The notes beneath the pieces were generated by a model, which saw only the letters and a list, made by a program, of their open reading frames with translations, searched no databases and had not been told where the DNA came from. Both the position numbers and the translations under genes were made by a program. A DNA stretch of 64,000 bases from Stentor coeruleus (Eukaryota; Ciliophora; Heterotrichea; Heterotrichida; Stentoridae), in contig MPUH01000332.1 of assembly GCA_001970955.1 (NCBI GenBank), forward strand, positions 1 to 64,000, written 5' to 3'. Below are positions 10,835 to 21,667 of this stretch, piece after piece; position 1 is the first letter of the stretch; each line of letters opens with the position of its first letter.

Positions 10835-11881
10835 ATGAATGATAGACAAAAACTTATGAATAAGGTTAGAAGTATTATTGGTAAAGATTTATCTCCAGAA
10901 GAAGGAAAAAGAAGCCCAGTGAAATCTATTGCAGCAAGTAAGCAACAAAGTGAATCCCCTTATTTGAGTACAAATGCAATACCTAAATCTAAAAATACTT
11001 TACTGATAAGAAATGTTGGAAAAAGTAAAAGATCTACTCCAAATTATACTAATGAAGCTGACTCAGTAACCTTTTCTAAAATAAAGATCAAAAACCCTAC
11101 AGTACAAAATAATTTACTAGAAGCCAAAAGAATTTCAGAGGTGTACTTGAAAAAGCTGGGAAATAATATTATCAATACCAACCCAAGATTTCAACAAAGC
11201 AAAAATAAAACTGGGATTTTTAATCAAGAGTATTTTAATAGAAAACTTGATGAACTCGAAAAAAATCCTCATAAAATTTCAATCTCAAAATATTTAGAAA
11301 TATTTGATGAGGTAATCATAAAGGATTGTATCTTTGGTAAAATACTCAAACGCATAAAAGATGCAATATTTGAATGGAAGATTTATTATGATCAATCATA
11401 TGATTATATTCACTCTTTAGAACAAAAAATAAATGAGAAACAATCAATAATCAATCAAATGATTATAACAAAGAGGCATAATATTAGTAAAAATTATGAA
11501 ACTCCATTGACTGAAAGAAGTCAAGAAAGTGATAAGCTTTTATATACTTTGATACCTGAAGAAGAATGGGAAATATTAAAAGATGAAAATGGTAAATTGA
11601 ATAAAAAGATTAAAGAAATGCAATTAGAAGTTAAAATTTTGAGTGATAAAGAAAATAAATACACAAAACTTATTTCTGCTTTAAAAGATAGAGGATATCC
11701 TGTTGAAGAAGTTTATATGAAAGATGTTTGCTGGGGAGGAATAGACTATAGAAATAGTAGCCTTCCTGTCACAGGATTAGCAAGTTGTGAGAATTTCAAT
11801 ATAATTACAAAAACTAAAATAGAAAATAGTTTTACTGAAATGCTAAGTTCTGATGATAGTATTCCTGATGCTTTTAATTGA
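10835..11881 (+). CDS. Unrecognised protein with C-terminal coiled coil
   Basis: A 348-residue protein. The first ~115 residues are basic and Ser-rich, probably disordered. Residues about 125-180 form a helical segment (YFNRKLDELEKNPHKISISK...), followed by coiled coils up to about residue 290. The tail contains a short ordered stretch with VCWGGIDYRNSSLPVTG. No known motif is apparent. Single exon, standard ATG; the codon use matches its neighbours. Confidence 0.75.
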   Translation: MNDRQKLMNKVRSIIGKDLSPEEGKRSPVKSIAASKQQSESPYLSTNAIPKSKNTLLIRNVGKSKRSTPNYTNEADSVTFSKIKIKNPTVQNNLLEAKRISEVYLKKLGNNIINTNPRFQQSKNKTGIFNQEYFNRKLDELEKNPHKISISKYLEIFDEVIIKDCIFGKILKRIKDAIFEWKIYYDQSYDYIHSLEQKINEKQSIINQMIITKRHNISKNYETPLTERSQESDKLLYTLIPEEEWEILKDENGKLNKKIKEMQLEVKILSDKENKYTKLISALKDRGYPVEEVYMKDVCWGGIDYRNSSLPVTGLASCENFNIITKTKIENSFTEMLSSDDSIPDAFN

Positions 11882-12222
11882 CAATAATTTTCCTTACTTT
11901 TATATAAATATTTTAGTAACATCAAAAATAATATAAGTTTTGATTCAAATAGTCTTCAGTCTTTCTGCAAAAACTTAAGCCTTTATTCCAGATTTTCAAA
12001 GAAGAAGATAATATTCACTCAGTATATTTACATAAATCTTCAAATGCAGCAACTGCTTTATTTTTATATAAACCTTCAACCTTAGCTGAAGCATCAAAAC
12101 TCAAATTCCTTTAATATAAATATAATCTTTATCCTAGCACATCAAAATTGCAATTCATATCTAAAAATTCTCTACACTAATTTATCACAAATAAAACTCA
12201 TTCTTTCCTTTATAATATTTAA
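11882..12222. other. Gene-free interval
   Basis: 341 bp between two same-strand genes. I see no coding or structural element; the last 30 bp are A/T-only and should contain the promoter of the TPR gene. Confidence 0.6.
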
Positions 12223-15200
12223 ATGTCTATAAGAGGATTTTCCCCGATAGTAGGAATTCAAGCAAAGCCAAAACATCCTATACCTCAACATCCACCAAAA
12301 TCTGGCCGTACTCATTCAGAAAAAAAATTCTCTCCACAAATCAACAAATTATTTACCTGCTATAATGATGGGACCAATCAAAACAATAAAAGTTTTACAG
12401 TTGACAAATCCAAAAACATATCTTTAGCTCATTTAAATTCCAGAAACGGATCTTTGGGTAAATGCCGTAATTTTCGTTCTATAACTAAGCTTACAACAAA
12501 AGAAACAGCTAAAAAAGAATCAAGTATTTTATTAGTTAAAGCCAAGGCTGAAATGAAAGATAACAACTACAAATCAGCAATGAATTATCTAAACAAACTC
12601 ATAAAAGAAGAGCCAAACAATCCTGATGCTTTATATTCAAGAGGTAAATGTTATATAAATCTTATGTTATATAAAGAAGCAATTCCTGACTTACTTAGTT
12701 TGATACAAGACAATCCATTATTTGAGAAAAATGTATACATCGCTTTAGCTATGAGTTTTGTAGCTCTAAATGATTATACAACAGCAATACGGCAACTGAC
12801 AAAAGCTTTGATTAAATTTCCTAAATTCAAAGATGCTTATTTAGCAAGGGGACAACTACTAACTCATCAAAAAATATGGGACAAAGCAATAAACGATTTT
12901 TATAAAGTGATTAATTTCAGCCCTGAAGATGGAAATGCTTATATAGGTTTAGCTGATGCACTTATAGGTATGGGAGATTATCAGAATTCATTAAAAGTTT
13001 TAAACTCTGCAGTTAAATGTAAAAACACAAGCAACCAAGCTTATTTGCGTAGAGGGAAAATATTTTATGAACAAGATAATTTTAAATTAGCAATGAAAGA
13101 GTTAAACAAAGCTATAAAATCTGCTCCACTTGAAGCTGAATCTTATTATTACAAAGCTTTAGTTCAGTTAAACCAAGATAATCTTGCTGAAGCTGCTTTA
13201 TGTTTAGAGCAAGTAGTAAAATATGATATTGATAAAAAGTTCACAGGAGCAGCTATTTATGACTTAGGAGCTATAAAAATCAAACAAAAAGATTATTATG
13301 GGGCAATGCATACATTCAAAAGGGCAACAGATAAAAATGTGGAAATTAAACAACAGAAAATTCTAGTCAAATATGTTGAGTCTATACTAACGCTAATGAA
13401 AAGGAAGTTTAAAGATGGAATCTCATTATTGACGAAAATCATAAAAAATAATCATCCTTTAATACAAGAATATATAGGAAATTGTTATACTTTTAGAGGA
13501 TATGCATATGCAGCTCAAGAATTACATGAAAAAGCTACAAAGGATTTATCAACAGCAGGAAAAATGCAGAAACTTGACTCAGCTTCTGAATACAATTATA
13601 TGATTTCTCAAGGGATTTTATTAGCTGAAAAAAAAAGTGATCAGGCGATTATGTTTTTTACTAAAACACGAGAATTATACTCGAAAAACCCAGAAACCTA
13701 TGCTTATGAAGCGTGTATTTATTTTCTCAATAAAAATTGTAATAAATGTAAAGAACTTTTGAATGTGGCAATAGAACTTAAACCTGGGGATAGTGACCTA
13801 CACTTTTTTAGAGGGATTGTCAGTTATTATGAAGGTAAAAATGATGAATGCGTGCAGGATTTAGAAATTGCTATAGAAAAATCTGAGGATAATAATCCTT
13901 ATCATTATATGTGTAGAGGACTAAGTTATGCACAATTAAGTCTTTATCTTGAAGCTATTAATGATTTTTCAGCAGTTTTACAATTGAATGAGAACCTGGT
14001 TCAAGCGTTTTTATATAGAGGTAAGTGCGCTTTTTTGCAAGAAGATACAAATTTAGCTTATGCGGATTTCCAGAAACTTTTATATGCAAAACCTGAGGAT
14101 CCAGAAGTACATATTAACGCTGGAAACTTACTTATGCTTACTCAGTGTACAGAAGATGCGATAAAAGCATATAATAATTCTCTGGCTAAGGCTAAGTCAA
14201 AAATCCCATATATACAAAAAGCTAAATGCAACCTAATATTAAATAAACTCTCTGAGGCTATACAAGAAATAAGCGAAGCTTTAGTATTGGAAAATAATAA
14301 AAAACTTCTACAAGACTACAACATGCTGAGATCTTTGGAAATGTGCCATGATGGGAAGTTTAATGAAGCTCTTATTGTTCTTCAAAGCTTTTCTACAGAT
14401 GGGAATATAATAAAACTTCGGGAAATTAGAAAGTTTATTGGGATATGTTTTTTTTATTTAAAGGAGTATGTTTACGCACAGACAATTTTCCAGAATTTGT
14501 TAGAAACAACAGATACAGACATTGATACAATAGAAACAATGTACAATCTTGCTTTATGTAATATAATGGCTGAGAATTATGAAGCTTCTCTAGCTCAATT
14601 AAATGAACTTGCTTATATGACTGATAGAAATGACCGTGGGAAAATATTACTTTTATCAGGGTTTATACATATAGGACTTGATAATGATCATGAAGGTAAA
14701 GAATTCTTATCTGAAGCTTATAAATTCGACCCTCAAACTGTAACTCAGTTTCTAAAATCCAATACAAAAGTTTCAGTCCTAGCTTTTAATACCAAAAACA
14801 ATTTCAGTGAAGGTTTTCCATTAATCACATCTTCAATTGGTAATACAACGCCAATTAATATTCGACTTTCATTTGGACTTCCTTTAGTTGAAATGCCAAC
14901 TATTGAATTTGATATTGAAGAGTCTATTCTTAAACAATTTTCCATGAAAAATATCAAGTGTAAACCTGAAGCTCCATGGCTTAATAGAGTTCAAGGAATG
15001 ATACAATTTACAGATGAAGTACATGATATTGTAAGTGAAACAGTAGCAGATTCTATTGAGGAGAACTTAGGAGAAGAAGAACCACAAGATGATGTTTTTG
15101 AAGATGGGATTGAAAATTTCAAAAAATATAGGTCTGCACTGTGTCTGCCTAAAGGAGGAAGTGACCAGATTCTGAAAAATATCCAAGCGGTTTACGCGAA

Positions 15201-15234
15201 TAACCATGATGAGGATTCTAGTGAAGTTTTTTAG
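12223..15234 (+). CDS. Large tetratricopeptide-repeat (TPR) protein
   Basis: A 1003-residue single-exon gene. After a basic disordered N-terminus (about 100 residues), TPR units run almost continuously from about residue 105 to about 850. They show the W/LG/Y/A/F/P spacing, for example NPDALYSRGKCYINLMLYKEA, NAYIGLADALIGMGDYQNSL and QAFLYRGKCAFLQEDTNLAY. At least ten units are readable by eye. The final 150 residues are acidic and non-repeat. TPR solenoids bind peptides or partners; many ciliate proteins of this size are ciliary or trafficking adaptors. I cannot assign it to a specific family such as TTC6 without a search. Confidence 0.85.
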   Translation: MSIRGFSPIVGIQAKPKHPIPQHPPKSGRTHSEKKFSPQINKLFTCYNDGTNQNNKSFTVDKSKNISLAHLNSRNGSLGKCRNFRSITKLTTKETAKKESSILLVKAKAEMKDNNYKSAMNYLNKLIKEEPNNPDALYSRGKCYINLMLYKEAIPDLLSLIQDNPLFEKNVYIALAMSFVALNDYTTAIRQLTKALIKFPKFKDAYLARGQLLTHQKIWDKAINDFYKVINFSPEDGNAYIGLADALIGMGDYQNSLKVLNSAVKCKNTSNQAYLRRGKIFYEQDNFKLAMKELNKAIKSAPLEAESYYYKALVQLNQDNLAEAALCLEQVVKYDIDKKFTGAAIYDLGAIKIKQKDYYGAMHTFKRATDKNVEIKQQKILVKYVESILTLMKRKFKDGISLLTKIIKNNHPLIQEYIGNCYTFRGYAYAAQELHEKATKDLSTAGKMQKLDSASEYNYMISQGILLAEKKSDQAIMFFTKTRELYSKNPETYAYEACIYFLNKNCNKCKELLNVAIELKPGDSDLHFFRGIVSYYEGKNDECVQDLEIAIEKSEDNNPYHYMCRGLSYAQLSLYLEAINDFSAVLQLNENLVQAFLYRGKCAFLQEDTNLAYADFQKLLYAKPEDPEVHINAGNLLMLTQCTEDAIKAYNNSLAKAKSKIPYIQKAKCNLILNKLSEAIQEISEALVLENNKKLLQDYNMLRSLEMCHDGKFNEALIVLQSFSTDGNIIKLREIRKFIGICFFYLKEYVYAQTIFQNLLETTDTDIDTIETMYNLALCNIMAENYEASLAQLNELAYMTDRNDRGKILLLSGFIHIGLDNDHEGKEFLSEAYKFDPQTVTQFLKSNTKVSVLAFNTKNNFSEGFPLITSSIGNTTPINIRLSFGLPLVEMPTIEFDIEESILKQFSMKNIKCKPEAPWLNRVQGMIQFTDEVHDIVSETVADSIEENLGEEEPQDDVFEDGIENFKKYRSALCLPKGGSDQILKNIQAVYANNHDEDSSEVF

Positions 15235-15304
15235 GATTGCATATTATTATATACGTAAAATATAAGGATAATATAATATTATATCAAAAGTATCTAATTA
15301 TAAA

Positions 15305-15931
15305 ATGAAATGTGTCGAGTGTGGGCAGCCAATATCAAAACTTTGGGAAGAGCCAGTCAAAGGAAATATCACTCTCACAATATGCTCAAGTTGTAATAAA
15401 ATCGCTGATAAATTCATCGAATACGACTACACTCTTATTTTCCTTAATCTTATTCTTTCCAAAAGCCAAGTTTATCGGCATATTCTTTTCAACATAAACT
15501 TTTGCAAGACTTTTATTGATCTTTGCAAGATGTTTTTTTTGTCCTGTTTTGCCGACACAATATTACGTTCTTGTGAAGATTTAGAGTGTTGGACTGTTGA
15601 ATATTCAAAAAATATATTGAAAAATTTGTGCTATTTAGGTGTTATTGTTGCTGCAGCTAAATTGTCAGGAACAAAAGTTAAGAAAAGAAGTATAGTTCGT
15701 GCTGTGCTTTTTGCAAGCTTTGGAAAACTAGGAACTTTTATGATTGTCATATGGAATTATTCTTATTTACATAGAGGAATGATGAGTTTTTTTATTTTTC
15801 TTAACAATGTTATAGCAGTGAAAGAAGCTCTTGAGACAAGCTTTTTGAAAGCATTTTCTTATATCTTTTTAGCGATTGTAATAAGTTCTATTGAAGGAAC
15901 TTTACGTTATTATGGTTTAGTTAATTTTTGA
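15305..15931 (+). CDS. ARV1: ARV1-like ER lipid-homeostasis protein
   Basis: A 208-residue protein. The N-terminal ARV1 homology domain is clear: MKCVECGQPISKLW, then ICSSCNKIADKFIEYD and FLNLILSKSQVYRHILFN, with two CxxC pairs that should bind zinc. Several hydrophobic segments follow, consistent with a multispanning ER membrane protein. ARV1 proteins influence sterol and sphingolipid distribution and GPI-anchor synthesis in the ER. The start ATG is directly preceded by TATAAA and lies 70 bp after the TPR gene. The protein ends at TGA; reading on would add only a few codons. Confidence 0.9.
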   Translation: MKCVECGQPISKLWEEPVKGNITLTICSSCNKIADKFIEYDYTLIFLNLILSKSQVYRHILFNINFCKTFIDLCKMFFLSCFADTILRSCEDLECWTVEYSKNILKNLCYLGVIVAAAKLSGTKVKKRSIVRAVLFASFGKLGTFMIVIWNYSYLHRGMMSFFIFLNNVIAVKEALETSFLKAFSYIFLAIVISSIEGTLRYYGLVNF

Positions 15932-17376
15932 GTTTGCAATTAGGAATATGTTTAAAATTCTAGCATTGATTAGAATTTATTTATATATGAAAACTTTGTT
16001 CATATATTTTTCAATTTTCTGTAATTGAGGCTCATCATTAAAAGATATCAGCCTAACTTTTTTTTTTAAGGTATTTATAATAAATCCCTAAAGCTTGGAA
16101 ATCTTCAGAGTTATATATGGAGTTTTAGGTAAAGAAAAAACTAACTTTTAATTAAAGATGATATATTAGGAATTACATGAAGAGGCTTTTAAAAAAATTA
16201 TATATTCTGCTTTTCGAATAAGATAATCTTTAAAACTTGGAATAAAAATTCGATTATAAGACTTGATAATATTATCAGAACCTTATTTTCTAAAAATATA
16301 CTATATTACAAGATATAAAGTGAAAAAATTTCAATAAACCTCTGAAATTTATATGTTTATATAATTAAAAGACTGCATATATTTAGTATAAAATAATTAT
16401 ATCAAAGCTTTTATTTCCCAATAAACCACCATGCTCAATGATATAAGTTTTAGCAAGTTCCTAAGTCCTTTCTTTAAATTCTCTAATATTTAATAGGCTT
16501 AATGATTTTAAAGAGCTTTTGCGCAGTATATTATAGTAATCTTTTAAGAAAATAATCAAAATCAAGTTTCCTGAAGAAGCTTTGAATTCTTAGACAAATT
16601 TAGTAAGAATCTTGTATTATAAGACTTTTATCACTCCAAGCATTTTCGTTGAGAATAAAATTATTCAAGTTGCAAACGCTTTTTTAGGACTCCTGATATT
16701 TTATTATCAAATTGAATAAAGTTGTTATAAGCTTACAAAACTTATAGACTGAATCATCGGCTTTATGAAAATTTTGATAAATATTTGTATAGATGAGCAA
16801 TGCATTCAATAAAACATGCAATGTGGAAATTCTAATTAGAATATAAAGCACTAAATTTTCCTTATATTTTTTGTTAATTTTTGATTATCATATGAAATGC
16901 CTATCATATAATTTCAGTATTTTGTCTGAATTTATTGCTAATTATTACTTCTTGAATAAGGTATGGCATTTCTTTAAAAGATTGTGTAGAAATCAGTTTA
17001 CATCTAAAAGAGTTAGTACATAAAAATTCTCCATTCAATCGATTTCTTGTAAGAAATTAAGTTATTATTGAATATTTCTCTCAGTTAATTGTTTATAGTT
17101 CCATATCAGAATATTGATTTGAAAGAAATATAGGTATTATCTACAAGGTCATCTCAAAAAATAGTATTCTTTTATATCTGAGCTCATCCTTGTTTTTTCT
17201 TTTGTCTTATATATTTAACAAAGCTCTCTAAGTTACCCAATCTCATATCTCTCTATTGTATTTATCAAATACATAAAAAAATCACTAGTTTTCTCTATTT
17301 TTATAATTTTAACACTATTAAATGCTTAATAACACATTCTAAAAATTCCATTCAACTCTAATTAGGCTTATCTAAG
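15932..17376. other. Long gene-free interval
   Basis: About 1.4 kb, AT-rich and dense in stops in all frames. It contains a 14-bp perfect palindrome ATTCTAATTAGAAT (16829-16842) whose core also occurs before polyubiquitin. No tRNA-like cloverleaf, transposase motif or long open frame was seen. Both flanking genes end here (convergent), so no promoter is required. Confidence 0.6.
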
Positions 17377-17880
17377 TTACTTAAAATGCAAGGTAAGCTT
17401 TTCTCCAATCTCAAGGTCTCTAATCATCTTGCAAAACTCTTCATAAGATATTTTCCCATCAAAATCTTCATCAGCCCTAATGATTGTTCTATCAACAAGT
17501 TGCTGTAATTGCACATCAGTAAGATTATTTCCAACCATCATCTTGAGTACTTTGAACAGTTCTCCATTTGAAATAAATCCATCATTTTCTATATCGTAAA
17601 TCGAGAATAAAAATCTCATTTTATCTTCTTCTGAACCAGCTTCTGAAAGCTTTGAAATGCCTGTGACGAATTCATAAAAAGAAATATTCCCATCTTTGTT
17701 TTTGTCGAACACAGAAATGACTCTTTGGACTAGCGGGTTCTGAGCGAGTTCTGGAATATCAAAGAATTCATTAGGTTCAAGCATTCCGCTTCCATCCTTA
17801 TCAAGTCTTCTGAACCTCTGCTCGAGCATGAGGAGTTCTTCTTGAGAGAAAGGAATTTCCTGAGATATTTTAACACCCAT
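17377..17880 (-). CDS. CNB1: Calcineurin B (regulatory subunit of protein phosphatase 2B)
   Basis: A 167-residue protein starting MGVKISQEIPFSQEE. The ATG at 17880 is chosen because it gives the Gly2 that calcineurin B needs for N-myristoylation; the frame is open a few codons further but without ATG. Four intact EF-hand loops are visible: DKDGSGMLEPNE, DKNKDGNISFYE, DIENDGFISNGE and DEDFDGKISYEE. NPLVQRVI and LFKVLKMMVGNNL are diagnostic of calcineurin B. It binds and activates the calcineurin A phosphatase in response to calcium. No calcineurin A gene lies in the window. Confidence 0.96.
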   Translation of the reverse strand: MGVKISQEIPFSQEELLMLEQRFRRLDKDGSGMLEPNEFFDIPELAQNPLVQRVISVFDKNKDGNISFYEFVTGISKLSEAGSEEDKMRFLFSIYDIENDGFISNGELFKVLKMMVGNNLTDVQLQQLVDRTIIRADEDFDGKISYEEFCKMIRDLEIGEKLTLHFK

Positions 17881-18458
17881 ATTATTAATCAAGAAAAAAG
17901 TAATATTAATATTGTATGATAAATATACTATAAGGAAAAAGTGAGAAACTAGTGTGAATATATAGTTTCCCCTTGGTTTAATGCTGTTATACCATTTTTG
18001 AAGGTAAAATCTAGCTTATGCTTAAGCATTATTAAAGCCATACTAGTTTGGAAGGTGTAACATAGTAGGGTGGTTTAAAATTTTAAGTTTTTTGATTAAA
18101 CAAAAGTTCACAGTAAAAAATAACTATAATAATTAGCATTATTATTGCTAATACTAGTTATAATCTAGATTATATTTATTGATAACTAATTTTGATTTTA
18201 TAAAACTTTAAGAGCATAGGGGAAAAAATATAGCTTAGCTATTTAGAATTTTAGTTTCTGTATCCAAAAATAAATCACATAATAAAAATGATGATGTTGC
18301 TAAGCTATCACTTATTTGTCAAGCTAAATAAAGCCTAAAGTTTTACAATATACTATCAATATCAATAACAATAATAAAAATAATATTTGTATTCTTATCT
18401 AAACCTTCATAGAAATTTAATTAGCATACCTTTGATTTTACATATAAAAATTGTAGAC
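17881..18458. other. Divergent upstream region of calcineurin B and a Cys-rich gene
   Basis: 578 bp between two divergently transcribed starts, so it should contain both promoters. It holds a 12-bp palindrome ATGCTTAAGCAT near 18018. No gene or repeat is visible. The open frame of the rightward gene extends back to 18387 without an ATG, and I take 18459 as its start. Confidence 0.5.
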
Positions 18459-20081
18459 ATGGAGGCTATTAACAATACTTCAGATTATCTTCTAAAATTG
18501 TGTTTTACAGCAAAAACACGTAGCAGAGATTTCGCCTTAGTCTATTCATATCTTTTACTATCAAGATTTTTAGAACTTCGCCAGGAAACAAGCTTAAAAA
18601 ACAAGTTAATTGAAAAATCTTATCTCAATCAATATAAGTATCATTCAAGCCTAGAAATACTTCTTTATTATTTACCATATCAGACACTTGATGATATAGC
18701 CGAGAAAGCAATGCTTAATAATGGGATTTGTAATTTCCTATGGATGACTAATATTACCTTTAAAGATGACCTTGATGAAATAGTATTCTTTAAGTTTTCT
18801 AAAGAATTTGACGTCGCTATTATGTTATATACAAAAACTGATGTAAAATTCTTTAATAATTGTTCAAATTTTAAGCCTTGGATTGTTAGAATTTTAAAGA
18901 TAGAAGATATATATTACCCATGTTTAATCAATGAACAAGCATACCCTCCTGAATCTATTAGCATAAATACATATCCTTATGTATTACCTAATAAAGCAGA
19001 GTTATCAAATTTTACAGTGAGTGAAAGCGAACAATTATTTCCAGTTTTTTCGAGTGCATTTGAAAAAATTTCTAATTTTCTTAATAAAGATCATTGTTTT
19101 ACGTTAGTGAAAAGCTTGAACAACCTTAAAAAAATCTCTAAAACAGAGCGAGAATCAGCATATTCTATCATAAAATCAATTAACAAAGGAGGTGATTGCT
19201 ATAAACATAAATTAGCCTGTTTTGAATGTGGGATAGTTCATTGTAAGGATTGCTATTTAAATCATCCAAATAAATCTGAATTTATATGTTTATGTGGACA
19301 AAAACCTTCAGAAAATTTTATCCATAATCTTTTGGCTAGTGAGGCACTTGAAAATCCTACTGTGAAAAGGAATTATGGAGGACAAGAAGTCTCTACTGAA
19401 CCAAATATTGGGGAAAATGATTTAGATTCTTCTTTAAAAACAAAAAGTTTATCGCAAAAACATACACCAAGCCTAACAATGACATCATCTGAATCAAAAA
19501 GTATTACCCATGTTGATAAACAAACATCAGACATAAAATCCTCTCAGAATTCATTACCAAAAGATTCTAAGCCTCCACCTTTGGTAATAGCAAATAAAAC
19601 CCTTAATGAAACAATCAAAAAAGAAAATACTTTACCTAATAAAAGGAATATGCATCTGTCTGATGTGAATCGCAGACAAGCTTCAGATTTATTAATTTCT
19701 TCAAATGATACTAGTAGAAAAAATAACTATAGTTTGAGCTCTGGATGTATTAAAAGTAGTAAAGAAATTCAGAGGGAAAATTCGTTTCCTTATCAAAATA
19801 ATCTAATTTCTCCTGATTATTCAAAAACTGATAATTATAAATCTCAACAAATATTTTCATGCTGGGTTTGTTTAAACAATTTCAATGTGAATACTGTGTA
19901 TATGATGAGTTGCCAAGTTCATTATATTTGTAGTAATTGCGTTATGTATACAGGAGATTTTTGCTCGATTTGCAATAGTTATTTTTGTCGAAAATGCATG
20001 CATACAATTTTATTAAATGATTGTAATGTAATGAATGATGGTGAAAATAATTATCATGCAAATTGCGTATCAAGACTTTAA
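18459..20081 (+). CDS. Protein with two Cys-rich zinc-binding modules
   Basis: A 540-residue protein from the first ATG in frame. Residues 1-230 are helical and leucine-rich with no recognised fold. Residues about 244-285 contain CYKHKLACFECGIVHCKDC and ICLCG, a B-box or RING-like Cys/His module. Residues about 300-460 are Ser/Lys/Asn-rich and disordered. The C-terminus (about 467-540) has CWVCLNNF, CQVHYICSNC, FCSICNSYFCRKC and a final HANC, which fits a RING/PHD-like cross-brace. It may be an E3 ligase or adaptor, but this is inferred from Cys spacing only. Confidence 0.75.
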   Translation: MEAINNTSDYLLKLCFTAKTRSRDFALVYSYLLLSRFLELRQETSLKNKLIEKSYLNQYKYHSSLEILLYYLPYQTLDDIAEKAMLNNGICNFLWMTNITFKDDLDEIVFFKFSKEFDVAIMLYTKTDVKFFNNCSNFKPWIVRILKIEDIYYPCLINEQAYPPESISINTYPYVLPNKAELSNFTVSESEQLFPVFSSAFEKISNFLNKDHCFTLVKSLNNLKKISKTERESAYSIIKSINKGGDCYKHKLACFECGIVHCKDCYLNHPNKSEFICLCGQKPSENFIHNLLASEALENPTVKRNYGGQEVSTEPNIGENDLDSSLKTKSLSQKHTPSLTMTSSESKSITHVDKQTSDIKSSQNSLPKDSKPPPLVIANKTLNETIKKENTLPNKRNMHLSDVNRRQASDLLISSNDTSRKNNYSLSSGCIKSSKEIQRENSFPYQNNLISPDYSKTDNYKSQQIFSCWVCLNNFNVNTVYMMSCQVHYICSNCVMYTGDFCSICNSYFCRKCMHTILLNDCNVMNDGENNYHANCVSRL

Positions 20082-21667
20082 GCTAGATAAAATTACAACA
20101 ATTTTATAATTTTTATGCTTAAAAGATTTATTGAATTTTTCTTAACTCTAAAAGTTGTAGGGAAAATTTTTATTAAACTTATTTTAGATTGTTAAAGTAA
20201 TAAAGGATCTAATTAAAATATATTAGAATTGTATATTTTATGTGTAAAATATTATTATTTAGAATAAAAAATATTGTAATAGTTGGAGGTAGGCTTTTTA
20301 AACACTGTCAATTAGTTATGAAATTTTAATTTTTATCAATTTAATATAATATTATGAAATCCTTTAGGATTAGTATTGTTCTTTGTCTCTAAGAAAGCAT
20401 TAGCTATTAACAACCTATGCTCCATATATGATTAAGATTTTTAATTTTAAACTAATTGTATTTTTGTTTATTATCGGGCTAAGATTGAGAATAAATAGTG
20501 ACTAAACCTAAGAAGCTATTATAAGTGCATATAATACTTCCTTTATTAGTATAATTCTAAGTTTATTTTTAACAAAACATTTCCTTTTTAGAGTTCACTT
20601 GACCGTATCAATAATCCAAGCAACGTCTACTTTATGATCACGGCTTTATTTTTTTGCTGAAATTAATTTTATTGATTTTACTACAATTTCTTCAAATATT
20701 CTTCATTAAGTGTCAATGTATTTTATTCCTGAAACCTTCAAAATATAAATTAATTTTTCTCACTAAACCAGTTTGAGCTAGCTTTTATTATCCAGAGATA
20801 GCCTAAGAATAATATTTCATAAATATTTGATTAGGGCAAAACTTTTTGAAATTCCAAAATTATATAAAAAAATCATTTGCTTTAAGAAATTTTATTATTA
20901 TTTTCATCTTTTTATAATTCAAAAAGATTACCTAAAATTTTTTATGAATAAAATTTGTATATATTCAAGTCTGATCTTTATATATGCATTCCAGGAAACC
21001 AAAAATTTCTTTGTAAAAACACTTCTTAAAAGAAAAACTCACAATAAATTTAGAATAAAATTTTATCTAAGAAAGTAATACCATATCTAATATTGTCATT
21101 AAAAATATTTTTTACCTAAAGTATTGACTATAGATATGCATTAATATAATAGGTAAGATGCATATATAAATTCTTAAATTTAATAATATGATAATTATAT
21201 AACTACTTTCTAATAAATCTTAACACTACTATCAAGTATATATCTATAGTTTTTATCCTAGTTTAGTATTATTTATTAATTTATAGGCAAATTATATTCG
21301 CATAGGATTTTTGAAATATAGCCAAAAACAAAAAAGTAAAAAAATAAAACGAAAAAAATCTTAGGGTTCACCTATTAAATACACAAAAATTAAATTATTA
21401 TATTATTTTCACTAGCTTCTAATTTAAAATTACTTATTGAAATTATAATTTATCAGTCTCAATATTCTCTTAATCTTGTTTTGATTTTTGCGTTATTGAA
21501 ATTTTCTAAGTTTTTATCTTAGTAAAAACATAAACCTTTTATAATAAAATCTATGAATAAATCAAATATTAAATCTTAACTCAAACAATATATTTTCAAC
21601 ATCTATTCCAAAAACTCAGGTTTTTAATTTGAATTTCCTTGCAATTAGAGTATGAAAAAGTTAATAA
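20082..21667. other. Long gene-free interval
   Basis: About 1.6 kb between convergent genes. The longest open stretch (20827-21078) lacks an ATG at its beginning and codes for a Phe/Tyr/Lys/Ile-biased peptide, typical of AT-rich noncoding DNA. No repeat, tRNA or transposon motif was seen. Confidence 0.6.

Noticed and set aside
20827-21078. Open frame of about 80 codons
   Set aside because: No ATG at its beginning and a Phe/Tyr/Lys/Ile-biased composition typical of AT-rich noncoding DNA.
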